Source of the DNA: Amycolatopsis circi
Lineage (GTDB): Bacteria; Actinomycetota; Actinomycetes; Mycobacteriales; Pseudonocardiaceae
Assembly: GCF_003385235.1 (NCBI RefSeq)
Contig: NZ_PQIA01000019.1
Coordinates: 1-64,000 of the forward strand
Reading direction: 5' to 3'
DNA: 64,000 nt
Shown here: one piece after another, positions 16,875 through 26,178 of the stretch
Position numbering within the stretch: position 1 is the stretch's first letter
How the letters are laid out: each line of letters opens with the position of its first letter
Made by a program: the position numbers and the translations under genes
The notes under the pieces: model-generated
The model's input: only the letters and a program-made list of their open reading frames with translations
Database searches by the model: none
What the model was told of the DNA's origin: nothing

Positions 16875-17300
16875 CTATTCGACGCCGAGCTGGTCTTCGA
16901 TCGCGAGCAATTCATTCAAGGCGTCCCGTTGTTTGCGCAGTCGTTCCCGGCGAAAGGCGAGGACGTCGTCGCGGCGGAGTTTCGTGTGGCTGCCGGTCCG
17001 GGTGCTCGGCAGGTCGCCGGCGCGGACGTGTTTCATCAGCGTGGTCCTGGAGATCCCGAGCAACTCCGCGGCCACCGTGGTGGTGATGATCTCCGGCATC
17101 GCACCGACGGTCACTGTTCCGCCGTCGGCGACGATGGCGATGATCTGGCGCAGCAGTTCGCGGATCTCGCCGCCCAGTTCAACGCCGTCGAGCGTGACCT
17201 GGCCGCCTGCTTCGGCGATCAGCTCCGCGGCGGCGTGGGCCTCTTGCTGTGCGCGCGGGGTCGCGAACAGCGACTCTCGCGCGGTGGTGGTCGGCGTCAT
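16875..17300 (-). CDS. Excisionase-type helix-turn-helix protein, probable antitoxin/regulator
   Basis: A 141-residue protein. The C-terminal half carries a MerR/excisionase-like helix-turn-helix (TTTVAAELLGISRTTLMKHV, about 75-95, then GSHTKLRRDDVLAFR) that would bind DNA. The N-terminal half is helical and has AEAGGQVTLDG. It is encoded just upstream of the PIN gene on the same strand, the usual order antitoxin then toxin. The ATG is preceded by a purine-rich stretch. Function as an antitoxin is inferred from the gene pair only. Confidence 0.7.
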   Translation of the reverse strand: MTPTTTARESLFATPRAQQEAHAAAELIAEAGGQVTLDGVELGGEIRELLRQIIAIVADGGTVTVGAMPEIITTTVAAELLGISRTTLMKHVRAGDLPSTRTGSHTKLRRDDVLAFRRERLRKQRDALNELLAIEDQLGVE

Positions 17301-17433
17301 GGTCTCTCCGCTTCCCGGCTGTTGACGTACTCAAGTGTGCCTCAGTGTCGCTTGCTATGGCAAGTTGGTTTCAGTTATATCTGCCACCTGGGCTCGTGAG
17401 ACGATGCGGTGGGGTTTTGGGGAGGGGAACTGC

Positions 17434-19290
17434 GTGGACGTCCTGTCGATCGACTTCGGTACTTCCAGCACGGTTGGCGTCTTGGCTGCCTTCGGGCGCG
17501 GACCGCGGGCGATCGAGGTCGACGGGTCGGTCACCATGTCTTCCGCGGTTTACGCGGAGGAGGACGGGCGGCTCGTCGTCGGGCAGGACGCGGAGCGGCG
17601 GGCTCGGCTGGATCCCAGCCGGTTCGAGCCGAATCCCAAGCGGCGCATCGACGACGGCGAGCTTCTGCTCGGCGATCGGGCGGTGCCGGTCGTCGACGCC
17701 TTCGCCGCCGTGTTGCGGCGGATGGGCGAGGAGGCCGAGCGGCAGCTTTCCGGGGTTCCGGACGAGGTGCGGTTGTCCCATCCGGCCGGGTGGGGCGCGC
17801 AGCGGCAGCAACTTCTTCGCGCGGCGGCGGGGAAGGCCGGGTTTGGGCAGGTGCGGTTGGTGCCGGAGCCGGTCGCGGCGGCGGCGCATTACGCGACCCT
17901 GCGCGAAAACGGAGCGCCTGGCGGGCCGATCGCGGTGTACGACCTCGGGGCGGGCACGTTCGACTGCGCGGTCGTCGGGGCGGGCACCGCGGTTCTGGCG
18001 GAGGACGGGTTGCCGGATCTCGGCAGCCTGGACATCGACCAAGCCTTGCTGGTCCATATTGGACGTTCGGTTTCGCATGCGGATCCGGCCCAGTGGCAAC
18101 GGCTTCTCCGGCCGCAGACGACCAGCGATCGACGGTTGCGGCGGGTGTTGCTCCAGGACGTCCGCGACGCCAAGGAGAGTCTTTCCCGGCACGTGCACAC
18201 CGAGGTACCGATGCCGGATCCCTTCGGCGACGTTCTCGTCACCCGCGCCGAGTTGGAAGCGTTGGTGCGGCCGAATCTGTTGCGCAGCGCTGAAATGCTC
18301 GCGGCGACGATCGCGCGCGCCGGGCTTTCGCCGGATCGGCTCGGTGGCGTGTACCTGGTCGGTGGACCCAGCCGGATGCCGTTGCTGGCCTCGTTGGTCG
18401 GGTCGACGCTCGGGGTGGTGCCGACTACCGAGGACCAGCCGGAGACGGCGGTCGCGTTCGGGTTGCATCACGTGCCGGTGGACGAGCGTCCGGCGGCACC
18501 GATTCCAGCTGCACCAATGCAGGCAGCACCAACGCAGGCAGGGCCAATGCAGGCACCGCCATCCTGGCCGCCCGTCCAGCAGCAGCCCGGTCCAGTTCGG
18601 CAAGCCGGTCCGATTCAGCAGCCGGTCCTGAACCAGCGGCCGCCCATGCCGCCCCCGCCCGGATGGCAGCAGCCGCGAAAGAAGTCCCGCAAACCTCTCG
18701 TATTCGGCGCGATCGCCCTGACCGTGCTCGTCGTCGCCGGAATCGTGACCGCCGTTCTCGCCACCAGCCGCGACGACAAGCCCTTGCCCTCCGCGGCGGC
18801 GAATCAGCCCGCCAGTCCGTCCAGTTCAGCAGCCCCGGCTGCCGCCTGCGTCGGCTATCAAGCAGCAGCCCCGGCCGAGAACGGAATAACCCGGTGCATG
18901 CTCCGCCTCGCCGGTTCGACCATTCAAACCCGCGCCACCTGCTCGGACGACCCGGAACTGGCGAAAGCCCTAGGCGCACTCCGCACCGCACTGTGCCGCT
19001 TCCCGGACCAGACCACGGTCGCGTTCCACGAAGGACTCACCCTCGCCCAGGTCGAGCCGGGTGCGCGCAAGGACATGACCGGCCGCGTCGAGACCGACAC
19101 CTGGCGCACCCGCACCGGGCTGAGCGGCCGTTACGTCGCGGGCGTCGGACCGAAGCTGGGTCTGCTGATCTACCAGGCCGACGGCATCCCCGTGGTCGGC
19201 ACGGTGATGGACACCAGCCCGTCGCACACGAGCCGGAGGCCGCAGGATTTGGTGCAGTTCTTCCAGCAGACCGTCCAGCCTGGCGAATAA
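17434..19290 (+). CDS. Membrane-anchored Hsp70-like protein
   Basis: A 618-residue protein. Residues 1-355 form an Hsp70/actin-type ATPase: IDFGTSSTVGVLA near 5-17, DLGAGTFDCAVVG near 172-184 and VYLVGGPSRMPLL near 306-318. A Pro/Gln/Ala-rich linker with repeated MQAAPTQAG-like units (350-410) follows, then one membrane helix (about 420-445). An exported Ser/Ala-rich stem and a cysteine-containing C-terminal domain come last. There is no peptide-binding domain like that of DnaK, so it is unlikely to be a general chaperone and may be a regulatory ATPase coupled to an external sensor. The start is GTG 17434, after GGAGGGG; a longer frame from 17335 lacks support. Confidence 0.8.
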   Translation: MDVLSIDFGTSSTVGVLAAFGRGPRAIEVDGSVTMSSAVYAEEDGRLVVGQDAERRARLDPSRFEPNPKRRIDDGELLLGDRAVPVVDAFAAVLRRMGEEAERQLSGVPDEVRLSHPAGWGAQRQQLLRAAAGKAGFGQVRLVPEPVAAAAHYATLRENGAPGGPIAVYDLGAGTFDCAVVGAGTAVLAEDGLPDLGSLDIDQALLVHIGRSVSHADPAQWQRLLRPQTTSDRRLRRVLLQDVRDAKESLSRHVHTEVPMPDPFGDVLVTRAELEALVRPNLLRSAEMLAATIARAGLSPDRLGGVYLVGGPSRMPLLASLVGSTLGVVPTTEDQPETAVAFGLHHVPVDERPAAPIPAAPMQAAPTQAGPMQAPPSWPPVQQQPGPVRQAGPIQQPVLNQRPPMPPPPGWQQPRKKSRKPLVFGAIALTVLVVAGIVTAVLATSRDDKPLPSAAANQPASPSSSAAPAAACVGYQAAAPAENGITRCMLRLAGSTIQTRATCSDDPELAKALGALRTALCRFPDQTTVAFHEGLTLAQVEPGARKDMTGRVETDTWRTRTGLSGRYVAGVGPKLGLLIYQADGIPVVGTVMDTSPSHTSRRPQDLVQFFQQTVQPGE

Positions 19291-19293
19291 AGC

Positions 19294-19899
19294 TCAGTGC
19301 AGCGTTCCGGCCGAGGTCGGCACGTCCTCGTGCACGGTCAGCGCGGTGTCCACGACGATCCCGAGCGCTCGCGCGGTCGAGTCCAGCGGCATCCGGGCTT
19401 CCTCCGGCACGTGCACGAAACCGCCGCGCAGTCCGGGGAACTCCGTCGTGATCAGGTGCATCAGGCCGTAGAAGACTTGATTGCACACGTACGTCCCGGC
19501 GGTGTACGACACGGCCGCGGGCAATCCCGCCGCCTCGATCGCCGCGACCACCGCTTTCACCGGCAGCATGGTGAAGTACGCGGAAGGCCCGTCCGCGACC
19601 ACCGGCACGTCGACCGGCTGTGCGCCCGCGTTGTCCGGGATCCGGGCGTCGATCAGGTTGATCGCCACTCGTTCCGGCGTGACGTGCTCACGTCCGCCGG
19701 CGAGCCCGGCGCACACGACCAGTTCTGGCCGGTGTGCCAGGATCGCGGCCCGCAGCGCCGGCAGCGACGCGTCGAACTCGCACGGCAGCTCTACCGCCAC
19801 CGTGTCCGTCCGCCGCGCCGCTGCCAGCGAAGCTGCCTGCCAAGAAGGATTCGACGCCGCTCCGTCAAAGGGCGCGAACCCGGTCAGCAGAACTGTCAC
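19294..19899 (-). CDS. pcp: Pyroglutamyl-peptidase I
   Basis: Pcp removes N-terminal pyroglutamate from peptides in the cytoplasm. The 201 residues contain the cysteine-peptidase triad of family C15: Glu76 (TPERVAIN), Cys139 (GTYVCNQVFYG) and His163 (GGFVHVP). The GTG start overlaps the stop of the upstream M1 peptidase gene as GTGA, so the two are coupled. A secreted aminopeptidase and a cytoplasmic pyroglutamyl peptidase in one operon suggest peptide scavenging. The length is slightly short but complete. Confidence 0.9.
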   Translation of the reverse strand: MTVLLTGFAPFDGAASNPSWQAASLAAARRTDTVAVELPCEFDASLPALRAAILAHRPELVVCAGLAGGREHVTPERVAINLIDARIPDNAGAQPVDVPVVADGPSAYFTMLPVKAVVAAIEAAGLPAAVSYTAGTYVCNQVFYGLMHLITTEFPGLRGGFVHVPEEARMPLDSTARALGIVVDTALTVHEDVPTSAGTLH

Positions 19900-21344
19900 T
19901 TCGCGGCCGGTTTGAGGTCGCCCGGGTAGAGGAACTCGTCGGACGGCTTGCCGTTGCCGTAGATCCACGCGTCGAAGAAGCCCTGCAGGTCCATGCCGGA
20001 CAGCTTCTCACAGTACTTCTGGAACTCCTGCATGCTTGCGTTCCCGTTGTGGTGCACGGAATTCCAGGTCTTCAGCATCCGGTCGAACGCGTCCTGGCCC
20101 ATGTACTTGCTGAGCGCGTGCAGCATGACCGGGCCCTTGGAGTACACGTAGGTGAACTCGTGGCCGGGACCCATGTCGTACAGCTTGCCGTTCCAGAACT
20201 GGTCGCTGGCCGAGGCGACCTCGTTGAGGTAGGTGGCGTCGAGGTCCTCGCCGTTCTTCGCCTGCGCCCACAGCCAGGTCGCGTAGGACGCGAAGCATTC
20301 GTTGAGGCAGACGTCCTTCCAATGGTCGACGGCCACGGTGTCGCCCCACCACTGGTGCGCGTTCTCGTGCACGATCGTGCTGATGTTGCCCGCGCGGCCG
20401 GAGTAGATCGGGCGGCTCATCGTCTCGAGCGAGAACCCGATCGGCTCGGTCAGGTAGATGCCGCCCGCGGCGTCCACCGGATACTTGCCGAACTTCGATT
20501 CGAGGAAGTCGATGACCTCCGGCAGTTGGCCGTCAGCCTGCTTCGTGGCGTCCGAGGTGCCCGGCGCGTACGCGCTGACGATCGGGGTGCCGTCCTCGCG
20601 CTTGCGCTTGTTGAAGGTCCACTTGTCGATCGCGACCGTGGTCATGTACGGCGCGGTCGGGGTGTCCTCCGCCCAGACGTGCGTGGTGCCCGCGCGCGTC
20701 CGGAACGAGCCGACCTCGCGGCCGTTGGCGATCACGCCCCATTCGTTCGGGACGGTGATCGACAGCCGGAACCGGGCCTTGTTGCGCGGGGTGTCGTTGA
20801 CCGGGTACCAGGTGGTGGCCGACTTCGGTTCGCCTGCCGCGAACGCGCCGCCGGACTTGGTGAACTGCCAGCCGTTCTTGCCCAGGTTCGGGTCGTTGAT
20901 CGCGACCGGAACGCCGTGGTAGGCGACCTCGGCGATGAACGGCAGCCCCTTCCACAGCGGCATCTTCGGCGTGATCACGAGTTCGTGGTCTTCGGTGCGG
21001 GTGAACTTCGCGGGCATCCCGTTGACCCGGACCGAGTCGACGGTGAGGCCCCGGAGGTCCAGGTCGAACGAGCTGAGCGACTGGGTCGCCTTCGCATGGA
21101 CCGTCTGGAGACCGGCGAGCTGATGGGTGTCCGGGGCGTAGTCGACCTTGAGGTCGTAGTCGGAGACCTGGTACCCGCCGTTGCCGTCCTGCGGGTAGTA
21201 GCTGTCTCCGGCGCCGTCCGAACCGGGGGTCGGCCGGTCCCAGCCGTCCTGGCCGGCCGAGGCGATTCCAGTGCCGAGCGTCAATGCGGTGAGGGTGGCT
21301 GCGACGGTCACTGCCGGGCGACGCCAGCGGTGCAGTGCTCTCAT
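19896..21344 (-). CDS. Secreted M1-family metallopeptidase
   Basis: A 482-residue zinc aminopeptidase-like protein. An N-terminal signal peptide (RRWRRP-type basic start, hydrophobic 10-28, cut near ASA-GQ) directs export. The zinc site is HENAH at 326-330 with the third ligand Glu349 (LNECFA), the exact M1 spacing. The N-terminal beta domain begins with GDSYYPQDGNGGY. It lacks the long C-terminal helical domain of PepN. A paralogue with a lipoprotein signal lies at 33517-34941. The ATG has AGGAGCG. It is divergent from the BTAD regulator gene. Confidence 0.9.
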   Translation of the reverse strand: MRALHRWRRPAVTVAATLTALTLGTGIASAGQDGWDRPTPGSDGAGDSYYPQDGNGGYQVSDYDLKVDYAPDTHQLAGLQTVHAKATQSLSSFDLDLRGLTVDSVRVNGMPAKFTRTEDHELVITPKMPLWKGLPFIAEVAYHGVPVAINDPNLGKNGWQFTKSGGAFAAGEPKSATTWYPVNDTPRNKARFRLSITVPNEWGVIANGREVGSFRTRAGTTHVWAEDTPTAPYMTTVAIDKWTFNKRKREDGTPIVSAYAPGTSDATKQADGQLPEVIDFLESKFGKYPVDAAGGIYLTEPIGFSLETMSRPIYSGRAGNISTIVHENAHQWWGDTVAVDHWKDVCLNECFASYATWLWAQAKNGEDLDATYLNEVASASDQFWNGKLYDMGPGHEFTYVYSKGPVMLHALSKYMGQDAFDRMLKTWNSVHHNGNASMQEFQKYCEKLSGMDLQGFFDAWIYGNGKPSDEFLYPGDLKPAAK

Positions 21345-21490
21345 GGGCGCTCCTGTGTCTGCGTGTGAATCCTCCGCAACGTAGCGCCGAGAAGGCATGG
21401 AGTAACCGCAAGGTGGGCAGATTGTCTCGAAAGTCCACACTTCCGTCGGGCCCCCACACGGCGTGGCCGTCGTCTGGAAAGCTGGACCTC

Positions 21491-24400
21491 ATGCGCGTCG
21501 CGCTGCTGGGTCCGCTGCGAGCGGAGGGGGAGGACGGCACGCCGATCGACATCGGCGGAGCCCGCCTTCGCATGCTCCTTTCGCGGCTCGCGCTCGACGC
21601 CGGGCGCGCGGTTTCCGCCGAGGCGCTGATCGACGGCCTGTGGGGTGCCGAACCCCCGGCCGACGCGGCCAATGCGCTCCAGTCGCTCGTCTCGCGGTTG
21701 CGCCGCGCGCTGCGGCCCGCGGGTGCCGAACTGGAGTCCGTCAACGGCGGTTACCGGCTCGCGGTGCCGCCGGAAGCGGTGGATCTCCACCGGTTCGAGC
21801 AGCTGTCCGCCGAAGGACGCCGGGAGCTTGCCGCTGGCCGGGACGGTACCGCGGCCGAATCGCTCGCTGCCGCGCTCGCGTTGTGGCGCGGGCCGGCGCT
21901 CGCGGACGTGCTGGACGCGCCGTTCGCCGCCGCGCCCGCGACTCTTCTGGAAGAGCGGCGCACGGAGACCAGCGAGGACTGGTTCGAAGCCGAGCTGCGG
22001 CTGGGCCGGCACTCGGATGTGCTCGCGGAACTCACCGCGGCCTCGCAGGCGCATCCGCTGCGGGAACGGTTGGCTGGCTTGCGCATCCGGGCGCTTTCCG
22101 CCGCTGGTCGGCAGGCCGACGCGCTCGCCGCGTACTCCGCGATCCGCACGACGCTGGCTGACGAGCTGGGCGTTGACCCGTCGGCGGAATTGCAGGAAGT
22201 GCATCTGCGTGCGCTGCGCGGCGAGTACACGCCGGTCGCCGCGGTGGCGGACCGATTGCCGCAGCGGCTCACCAGCTTCATCGGCCGTACTGACGAGCTG
22301 AAGCTGCTGGCCGAACTGCTCGAAGGATCCCGGCTGGTCACGCTCGTCGGCCCAGGTGGTGCTGGCAAGACCCGGCTCGCCACGGAGGCGGCGTCGCGGC
22401 ATCCGGCGCACTCACGCGGCCTGGTGTGGTTCGTGCCGCTGGCCGGCGTGCGGGATGACGAAGACGTGTTGGCGGCGCTGCTCAACGCGTTGGAGGTCCG
22501 CGATCTCCGGACGACGGAGACCGACGCGCGGCGTCGGCAGGTCGATCCGTTCGAGCACGCGGTGGAGGCGCTTAGCGGCGCGGAAGCGTTGCTGGTGCTG
22601 GACAACTGCGAACACGTCGTGGACACCGCCGCGGAGCTGGCCGACAACTTGCTGCGTCGGCTGCCCGCGTTGCGCGTGCTCGCGACGAGCCGCGAACCGC
22701 TGGCGATCACCGGCGAAGCGCTGTGCCCGCTCGGTCCGCTGCCAGTGCCGGACGAGGCCGCGCCGCCCGCGGACGTCGGCACGCTCGATTCCGTCCGGTT
22801 GTTCCTCGACCGTGCGATGGCGGTGCGTCCGGGATTCCGGCTCGATGAGTCCACAGTGGACGCGGTGCGGCAGATCTGCCGCCGCCTCGACGGAATGCCG
22901 CTGGCGCTGGAACTGGCCGCGGCGCGGTTGCGGTCGATGACCGCCGAGCAGATCGCCGAACGCCTCGACGATCGGTTCCGGCTGCTCACCTCCGGCAGCC
23001 GGACGGCGTTGCCGCGCCAGCGCACCCTGCGCGCCGTCGTAGAGTGGAGCTGGGATCTGCTGAGCGACGCGGAGGTCCGGCTCGCCCGCAGGCTCGCGGT
23101 GTTCGCGGCGAGTTTCTCCGAAGAGGCAGTGGAAAACGTGTGCGCCGACGACGAACTGCCCGCAGACGACATCGTGTACGTACTGGGTTCGCTAGTCGAG
23201 AAGTCCATTGTGGACGTGGTGGGCATGCGGTACCGCCTGCTGGAAACCTTGCGCGCCTACGCGACCGAACGGCTCGCCGAATCCGGCGAGAAGGAGCGGA
23301 TGCGGGCGGCGATGGTCGCGTACTACGCGGAACTGGCCCACCGCAACGAACCGTTGCTGCGCGGGCGGGATCAGCTGCGGGCGATCGACGTCTACGAGCA
23401 CGAAAGCGACAACTTCACCGCCGCGCTGCGGGCGGCGATCGAGTCGGGCTCCGCGGAATCGGCGGCCCGGCTGTTGTTCGGATTGTTCTGGTATCTCAAC
23501 ATCGTCGGCCAGAACGAGCGGGCCGCGCTGTTCGTCAACGAGGTGCTCGAACTGGGCGGCAAGCTGCCGCCGGACATGGCGGCGAGCCTGCGGTTGAGCC
23601 AGGTGCTGATGCTGGCCATGTCCGGTCCGCACGAGAAGGTGAACGTTCCCGAACTGATCGAGGAATGCGTGCGGACCGGTGCGGCGGAACGGAATCCGTG
23701 GCTCTGGGTCGGGTTGCCGATAGTGGCTTACCTCAACGGCGAACGGGATCTGGCGAAGCGCGAGATCCGCCGGGCCGTCGCGCGGGACGACGTCTGGAGC
23801 CGCGCCGCCGGGTACTGGGCGGAGAGCTTCGTCCTCGGCGACACCGGCGATCTCGAGAGCGCGGACCGGGCGCGAGAGCTTGCCCACCTTGGCTTCGCCG
23901 AGGTCGGCGACCGATGGGGCCTCGGCATGACGCACGGTTTCCGGGCCGCGGCGCGATCGCAGGCCGGCGACCACGAAGGGGCGATCGCCGGGTACACCGA
24001 GGGCCTGCGGCTGGTCATGGAGCTGAGATCCCGGGACGACATCGTGCAGCAGTGGTGGCGGCTGGCCGTGGAACGTTCGCGGGCTGGCGACCAGGAGGGC
24101 GCGTGGCGGGACATGGAAGCCGCGGAACGCTACGCGGCTTCCGGCGGTAACAGCGGGCTGCGGTTGATCGTGCTGCTCGGCCGCGCTGAGCTGCTGGTCC
24201 GCGAGAACAACGTGACCGAGGCGCGAGCGGTCTTCCGGGAAATGAAGTCGGCGCGCGCGGACTGGCCGACGCCGGAGGGTTTCCAGACGGAATGGCTCGG
24301 CACCATCGAGGCCGGTTTGCTGCTCGCCGAAGGCCGCCCGGACGAAGCGGAGCCAACGGTGTTCGAGGTGATCGAGCAGACGGCCAGGCGCTTTGACATG

Positions 24401-24661
24401 CCGGACTTGGCTGCCATGGTCGAACTGCTGGCGCGGATCCGGTACCAGCAGGGCCGGCTGGAGTCGTCCGCTCGGATGCTCGGGCTGAGCGCGGTGGTGC
24501 GCGGACGGTTCGACCTGGGGAGCCCGGAAGTCCGGGAGCTGATCGCGAACCTGACCCGGGAACTGGGCGCGGAGCGGTACGAGGCGCTGGTGGCGGGGGT
24601 GGCGCTGATAGGCCGCGACGAGGCGATCGAAGCGGTTCGGGCGGAGCGCTCGCCGAAGTAG
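21491..24661 (+). CDS. BTAD/NB-ARC transcriptional regulator (AfsR/SARP-like, large)
   Basis: A 1056-residue regulator. An OmpR-type winged helix (about 1-90) is followed by the BTAD helical domain (95-245) and an NB-ARC-like ATPase with Walker A GPGGAGKT near 287-294 and LLVLDNCEH near 365-373. A winged-helix/helical region and TPR-like C-terminal repeats (about 600-1050) come last. Such STAND proteins act as ATP-dependent switches for secondary-metabolite or stress genes. ATG 21491 starts the first strand of the winged helix. The divergent M1 peptidase gene is the closest possible target. No biosynthetic cluster is present in the window. Confidence 0.88.
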   Translation: MRVALLGPLRAEGEDGTPIDIGGARLRMLLSRLALDAGRAVSAEALIDGLWGAEPPADAANALQSLVSRLRRALRPAGAELESVNGGYRLAVPPEAVDLHRFEQLSAEGRRELAAGRDGTAAESLAAALALWRGPALADVLDAPFAAAPATLLEERRTETSEDWFEAELRLGRHSDVLAELTAASQAHPLRERLAGLRIRALSAAGRQADALAAYSAIRTTLADELGVDPSAELQEVHLRALRGEYTPVAAVADRLPQRLTSFIGRTDELKLLAELLEGSRLVTLVGPGGAGKTRLATEAASRHPAHSRGLVWFVPLAGVRDDEDVLAALLNALEVRDLRTTETDARRRQVDPFEHAVEALSGAEALLVLDNCEHVVDTAAELADNLLRRLPALRVLATSREPLAITGEALCPLGPLPVPDEAAPPADVGTLDSVRLFLDRAMAVRPGFRLDESTVDAVRQICRRLDGMPLALELAAARLRSMTAEQIAERLDDRFRLLTSGSRTALPRQRTLRAVVEWSWDLLSDAEVRLARRLAVFAASFSEEAVENVCADDELPADDIVYVLGSLVEKSIVDVVGMRYRLLETLRAYATERLAESGEKERMRAAMVAYYAELAHRNEPLLRGRDQLRAIDVYEHESDNFTAALRAAIESGSAESAARLLFGLFWYLNIVGQNERAALFVNEVLELGGKLPPDMAASLRLSQVLMLAMSGPHEKVNVPELIEECVRTGAAERNPWLWVGLPIVAYLNGERDLAKREIRRAVARDDVWSRAAGYWAESFVLGDTGDLESADRARELAHLGFAEVGDRWGLGMTHGFRAAARSQAGDHEGAIAGYTEGLRLVMELRSRDDIVQQWWRLAVERSRAGDQEGAWRDMEAAERYAASGGNSGLRLIVLLGRAELLVRENNVTEARAVFREMKSARADWPTPEGFQTEWLGTIEAGLLLAEGRPDEAEPTVFEVIEQTARRFDMPDLAAMVELLARIRYQQGRLESSARMLGLSAVVRGRFDLGSPEVRELIANLTRELGAERYEALVAGVALIGRDEAIEAVRAERSPK

Positions 24662-24663
24662 TC

Positions 24664-24736
24664 GATATCGGTGATAACTAATCCTTGCTTCCAGTGATGT
24701 TTCCGGTGATACGCTGAGTTGAGTATCACTGGAAAC
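24664..24736. promoter_or_regulatory. Operator-like inverted repeat upstream of the amidohydrolase
   Basis: GTTTCCGGTGATAC (24699-24712) and GTATCACTGGAAAC (24723-24736) are inverted copies with one mismatch and a 10-base spacer. A further half-copy, TCGGTGATAAC, lies at 24667-24677. The right arm ends 14 bases before the amidohydrolase ATG, in a position to block transcription or translation. A TetR- or MarR-type repressor would fit. The regulator is not identified. Confidence 0.55.
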
Positions 24737-24750
24737 ACCGAGGAGCTGTC

Positions 24751-25770
24751 ATGCGTATCGTCGCCCTGGAAGAACACGTGGTCCTGCCCGTCCTGCGCGA
24801 CGCGTGGGCGAAGGCGGGGGTCCAGCCGCACGTCTATCCCGAGGACCACCCAGTCACGCGACGCCTGCGCGACGTCGGCGACGGACGTCTCGCCGACATG
24901 GACGAGCAGGGCATCGACGTCGCGGTGTTGTCCCTGTCGACCCCCGGCGTGCAGAACCTTCCGACGGTAGATGCCGTGCCTGTCGCGCGGGAGGCCAACG
25001 ACGCGCTCGCCGAGATCGTCGCGGCCAATCCCACGCGGTTCCAGGCCTTCGCCACGCTTCCGACGTCCTCGCCCGAAGCCGCCGTCGAGGAGCTGGAACG
25101 CGCGGTCTCCCTGGGCTTCCGCGGCGCGATGCTGTACGGCCGCACCGGCGACAAACTGGCCGACGCACCGGAATTCGACGTCATCTACGCAACCGCGGAA
25201 CGGCTTCGCGTCCCGCTGCACTTCCATCCCCAAGCGCCCGTGCGGGCGGTGCAGGAGGCGTACTACTCAGAGCTGCCCAACGGCGTCGGAGCGGCTTTGG
25301 CGACCGCCGGACTCGGCTGGTACTACGACCTCGGCGTGCAATACCTGCGGATGATCTTCTCCGGAGTCTTCGACCGGCATCCCGAACTGCAGGTGATCGC
25401 CGGGCACTGGGGCGAGGTCGTGCTGTTCTACCTCGACCACGTCGGCTTCCTGCAGGAGATGGCCGGGCTGCGGCAGCCGTTGGCCGACTACTTCCGCCGG
25501 AACTTCTGGATCGCGGGCAGCGGCACGGTCAGCGAACGCTACCTGCGCTGGGCGGCGGAGATGGTCGGGACGGAGCGGATGCTGTACTCGACCGACTACC
25601 CGTACACCTTCGGCACCCGGCCCGGCGGTTTCCCTTACCTGGACACGAGCGGCGGGGTCGCGCGGTCGTTTCTGGAGACGGCGCCGTTCAGCGAAGAAGA
25701 GAAGATCGCCATCGGCTCCGGCAACTGGGAGCGGTTGACCGGCCATCTCGCGGGAGCCTCACTCGCGTGA
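24751..25770 (+). CDS. Amidohydrolase family 2 (ACMSD-like) enzyme
   Basis: A 339-residue TIM-barrel metal enzyme of the amidohydrolase-2 family. It includes decarboxylases such as ACMSD and gamma-resorcylate decarboxylase. EEHV near residues 7-10 replaces the usual N-terminal HxH, as in the resorcylate-type enzymes. LHFHPQAP near 157-164 gives the central His, IAGHWGE near 213-219 the next and STDYPYTF near 281-288 the catalytic Asp. The ATG follows GAGGAGC. It overlaps the 3' end of the convergent SRPBCC gene by 12 bases. The substrate is unknown, and decarboxylation of an aromatic acid is as likely as hydrolysis. Confidence 0.83.
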   Translation: MRIVALEEHVVLPVLRDAWAKAGVQPHVYPEDHPVTRRLRDVGDGRLADMDEQGIDVAVLSLSTPGVQNLPTVDAVPVAREANDALAEIVAANPTRFQAFATLPTSSPEAAVEELERAVSLGFRGAMLYGRTGDKLADAPEFDVIYATAERLRVPLHFHPQAPVRAVQEAYYSELPNGVGAALATAGLGWYYDLGVQYLRMIFSGVFDRHPELQVIAGHWGEVVLFYLDHVGFLQEMAGLRQPLADYFRRNFWIAGSGTVSERYLRWAAEMVGTERMLYSTDYPYTFGTRPGGFPYLDTSGGVARSFLETAPFSEEEKIAIGSGNWERLTGHLAGASLA

Positions 25771-26178
25771 GCCTGGCTGGAGCTGATCGAGAGTCCGCTT
25801 GATCACTTCCAGCCCGGCCGACATCGCTTCGGTCATCGGCGCGGCCAGTTCGTCGGGGAGCACGTCGCGGATCCACACCAGGCGGCACCGCTGTTGGCCG
25901 TCGGGGAGAACCTGCATGGAGGCGTTGTCGTGTTCGGGCTGGACGTCGCCGCCGACGACCGAGTAGACGATCCGGCGCGCGCCGTGGTCGACGCTGACCC
26001 GCCGTTCTCGCACGACCGTTCCGTCAGCGAAGGTGACGACCCGGCAGTCTCCCTCGGCCCGGCTGTCCTGCGCGAACCCCGGTGCCATCCGCCGGGGGCC
26101 CGCGGCGAAGTCGCCGATCACCTCCCACGCGTCGTCGGCACTGGACTCGATCACTGTTTCTTTCCGGATGGACGCCAT
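25759..26178 (-). CDS. SRPBCC-family (polyketide cyclase-like) protein
   Basis: A 139-residue START/SRPBCC fold protein. The N-terminal strand IRKETVIESSADDAWEVIGDF and the C-terminal long helix with MTEAMSAGLEVIKRTL are typical. Members bind hydrophobic ligands or act as cyclases. No function is assigned. It is divergent from an AraC-type regulator and convergent with the amidohydrolase. Confidence 0.75.
   Translation of the reverse strand: MASIRKETVIESSADDAWEVIGDFAAGPRRMAPGFAQDSRAEGDCRVVTFADGTVVRERRVSVDHGARRIVYSVVGGDVQPEHDNASMQVLPDGQQRCRLVWIRDVLPDELAAPMTEAMSAGLEVIKRTLDQLQPGSRE

Noticed and set aside
19734-21368. Plus-strand frame opposite the secreted M1 gene
   Set aside because: The M1 zinc motif and signal peptide on the minus strand define the real gene.
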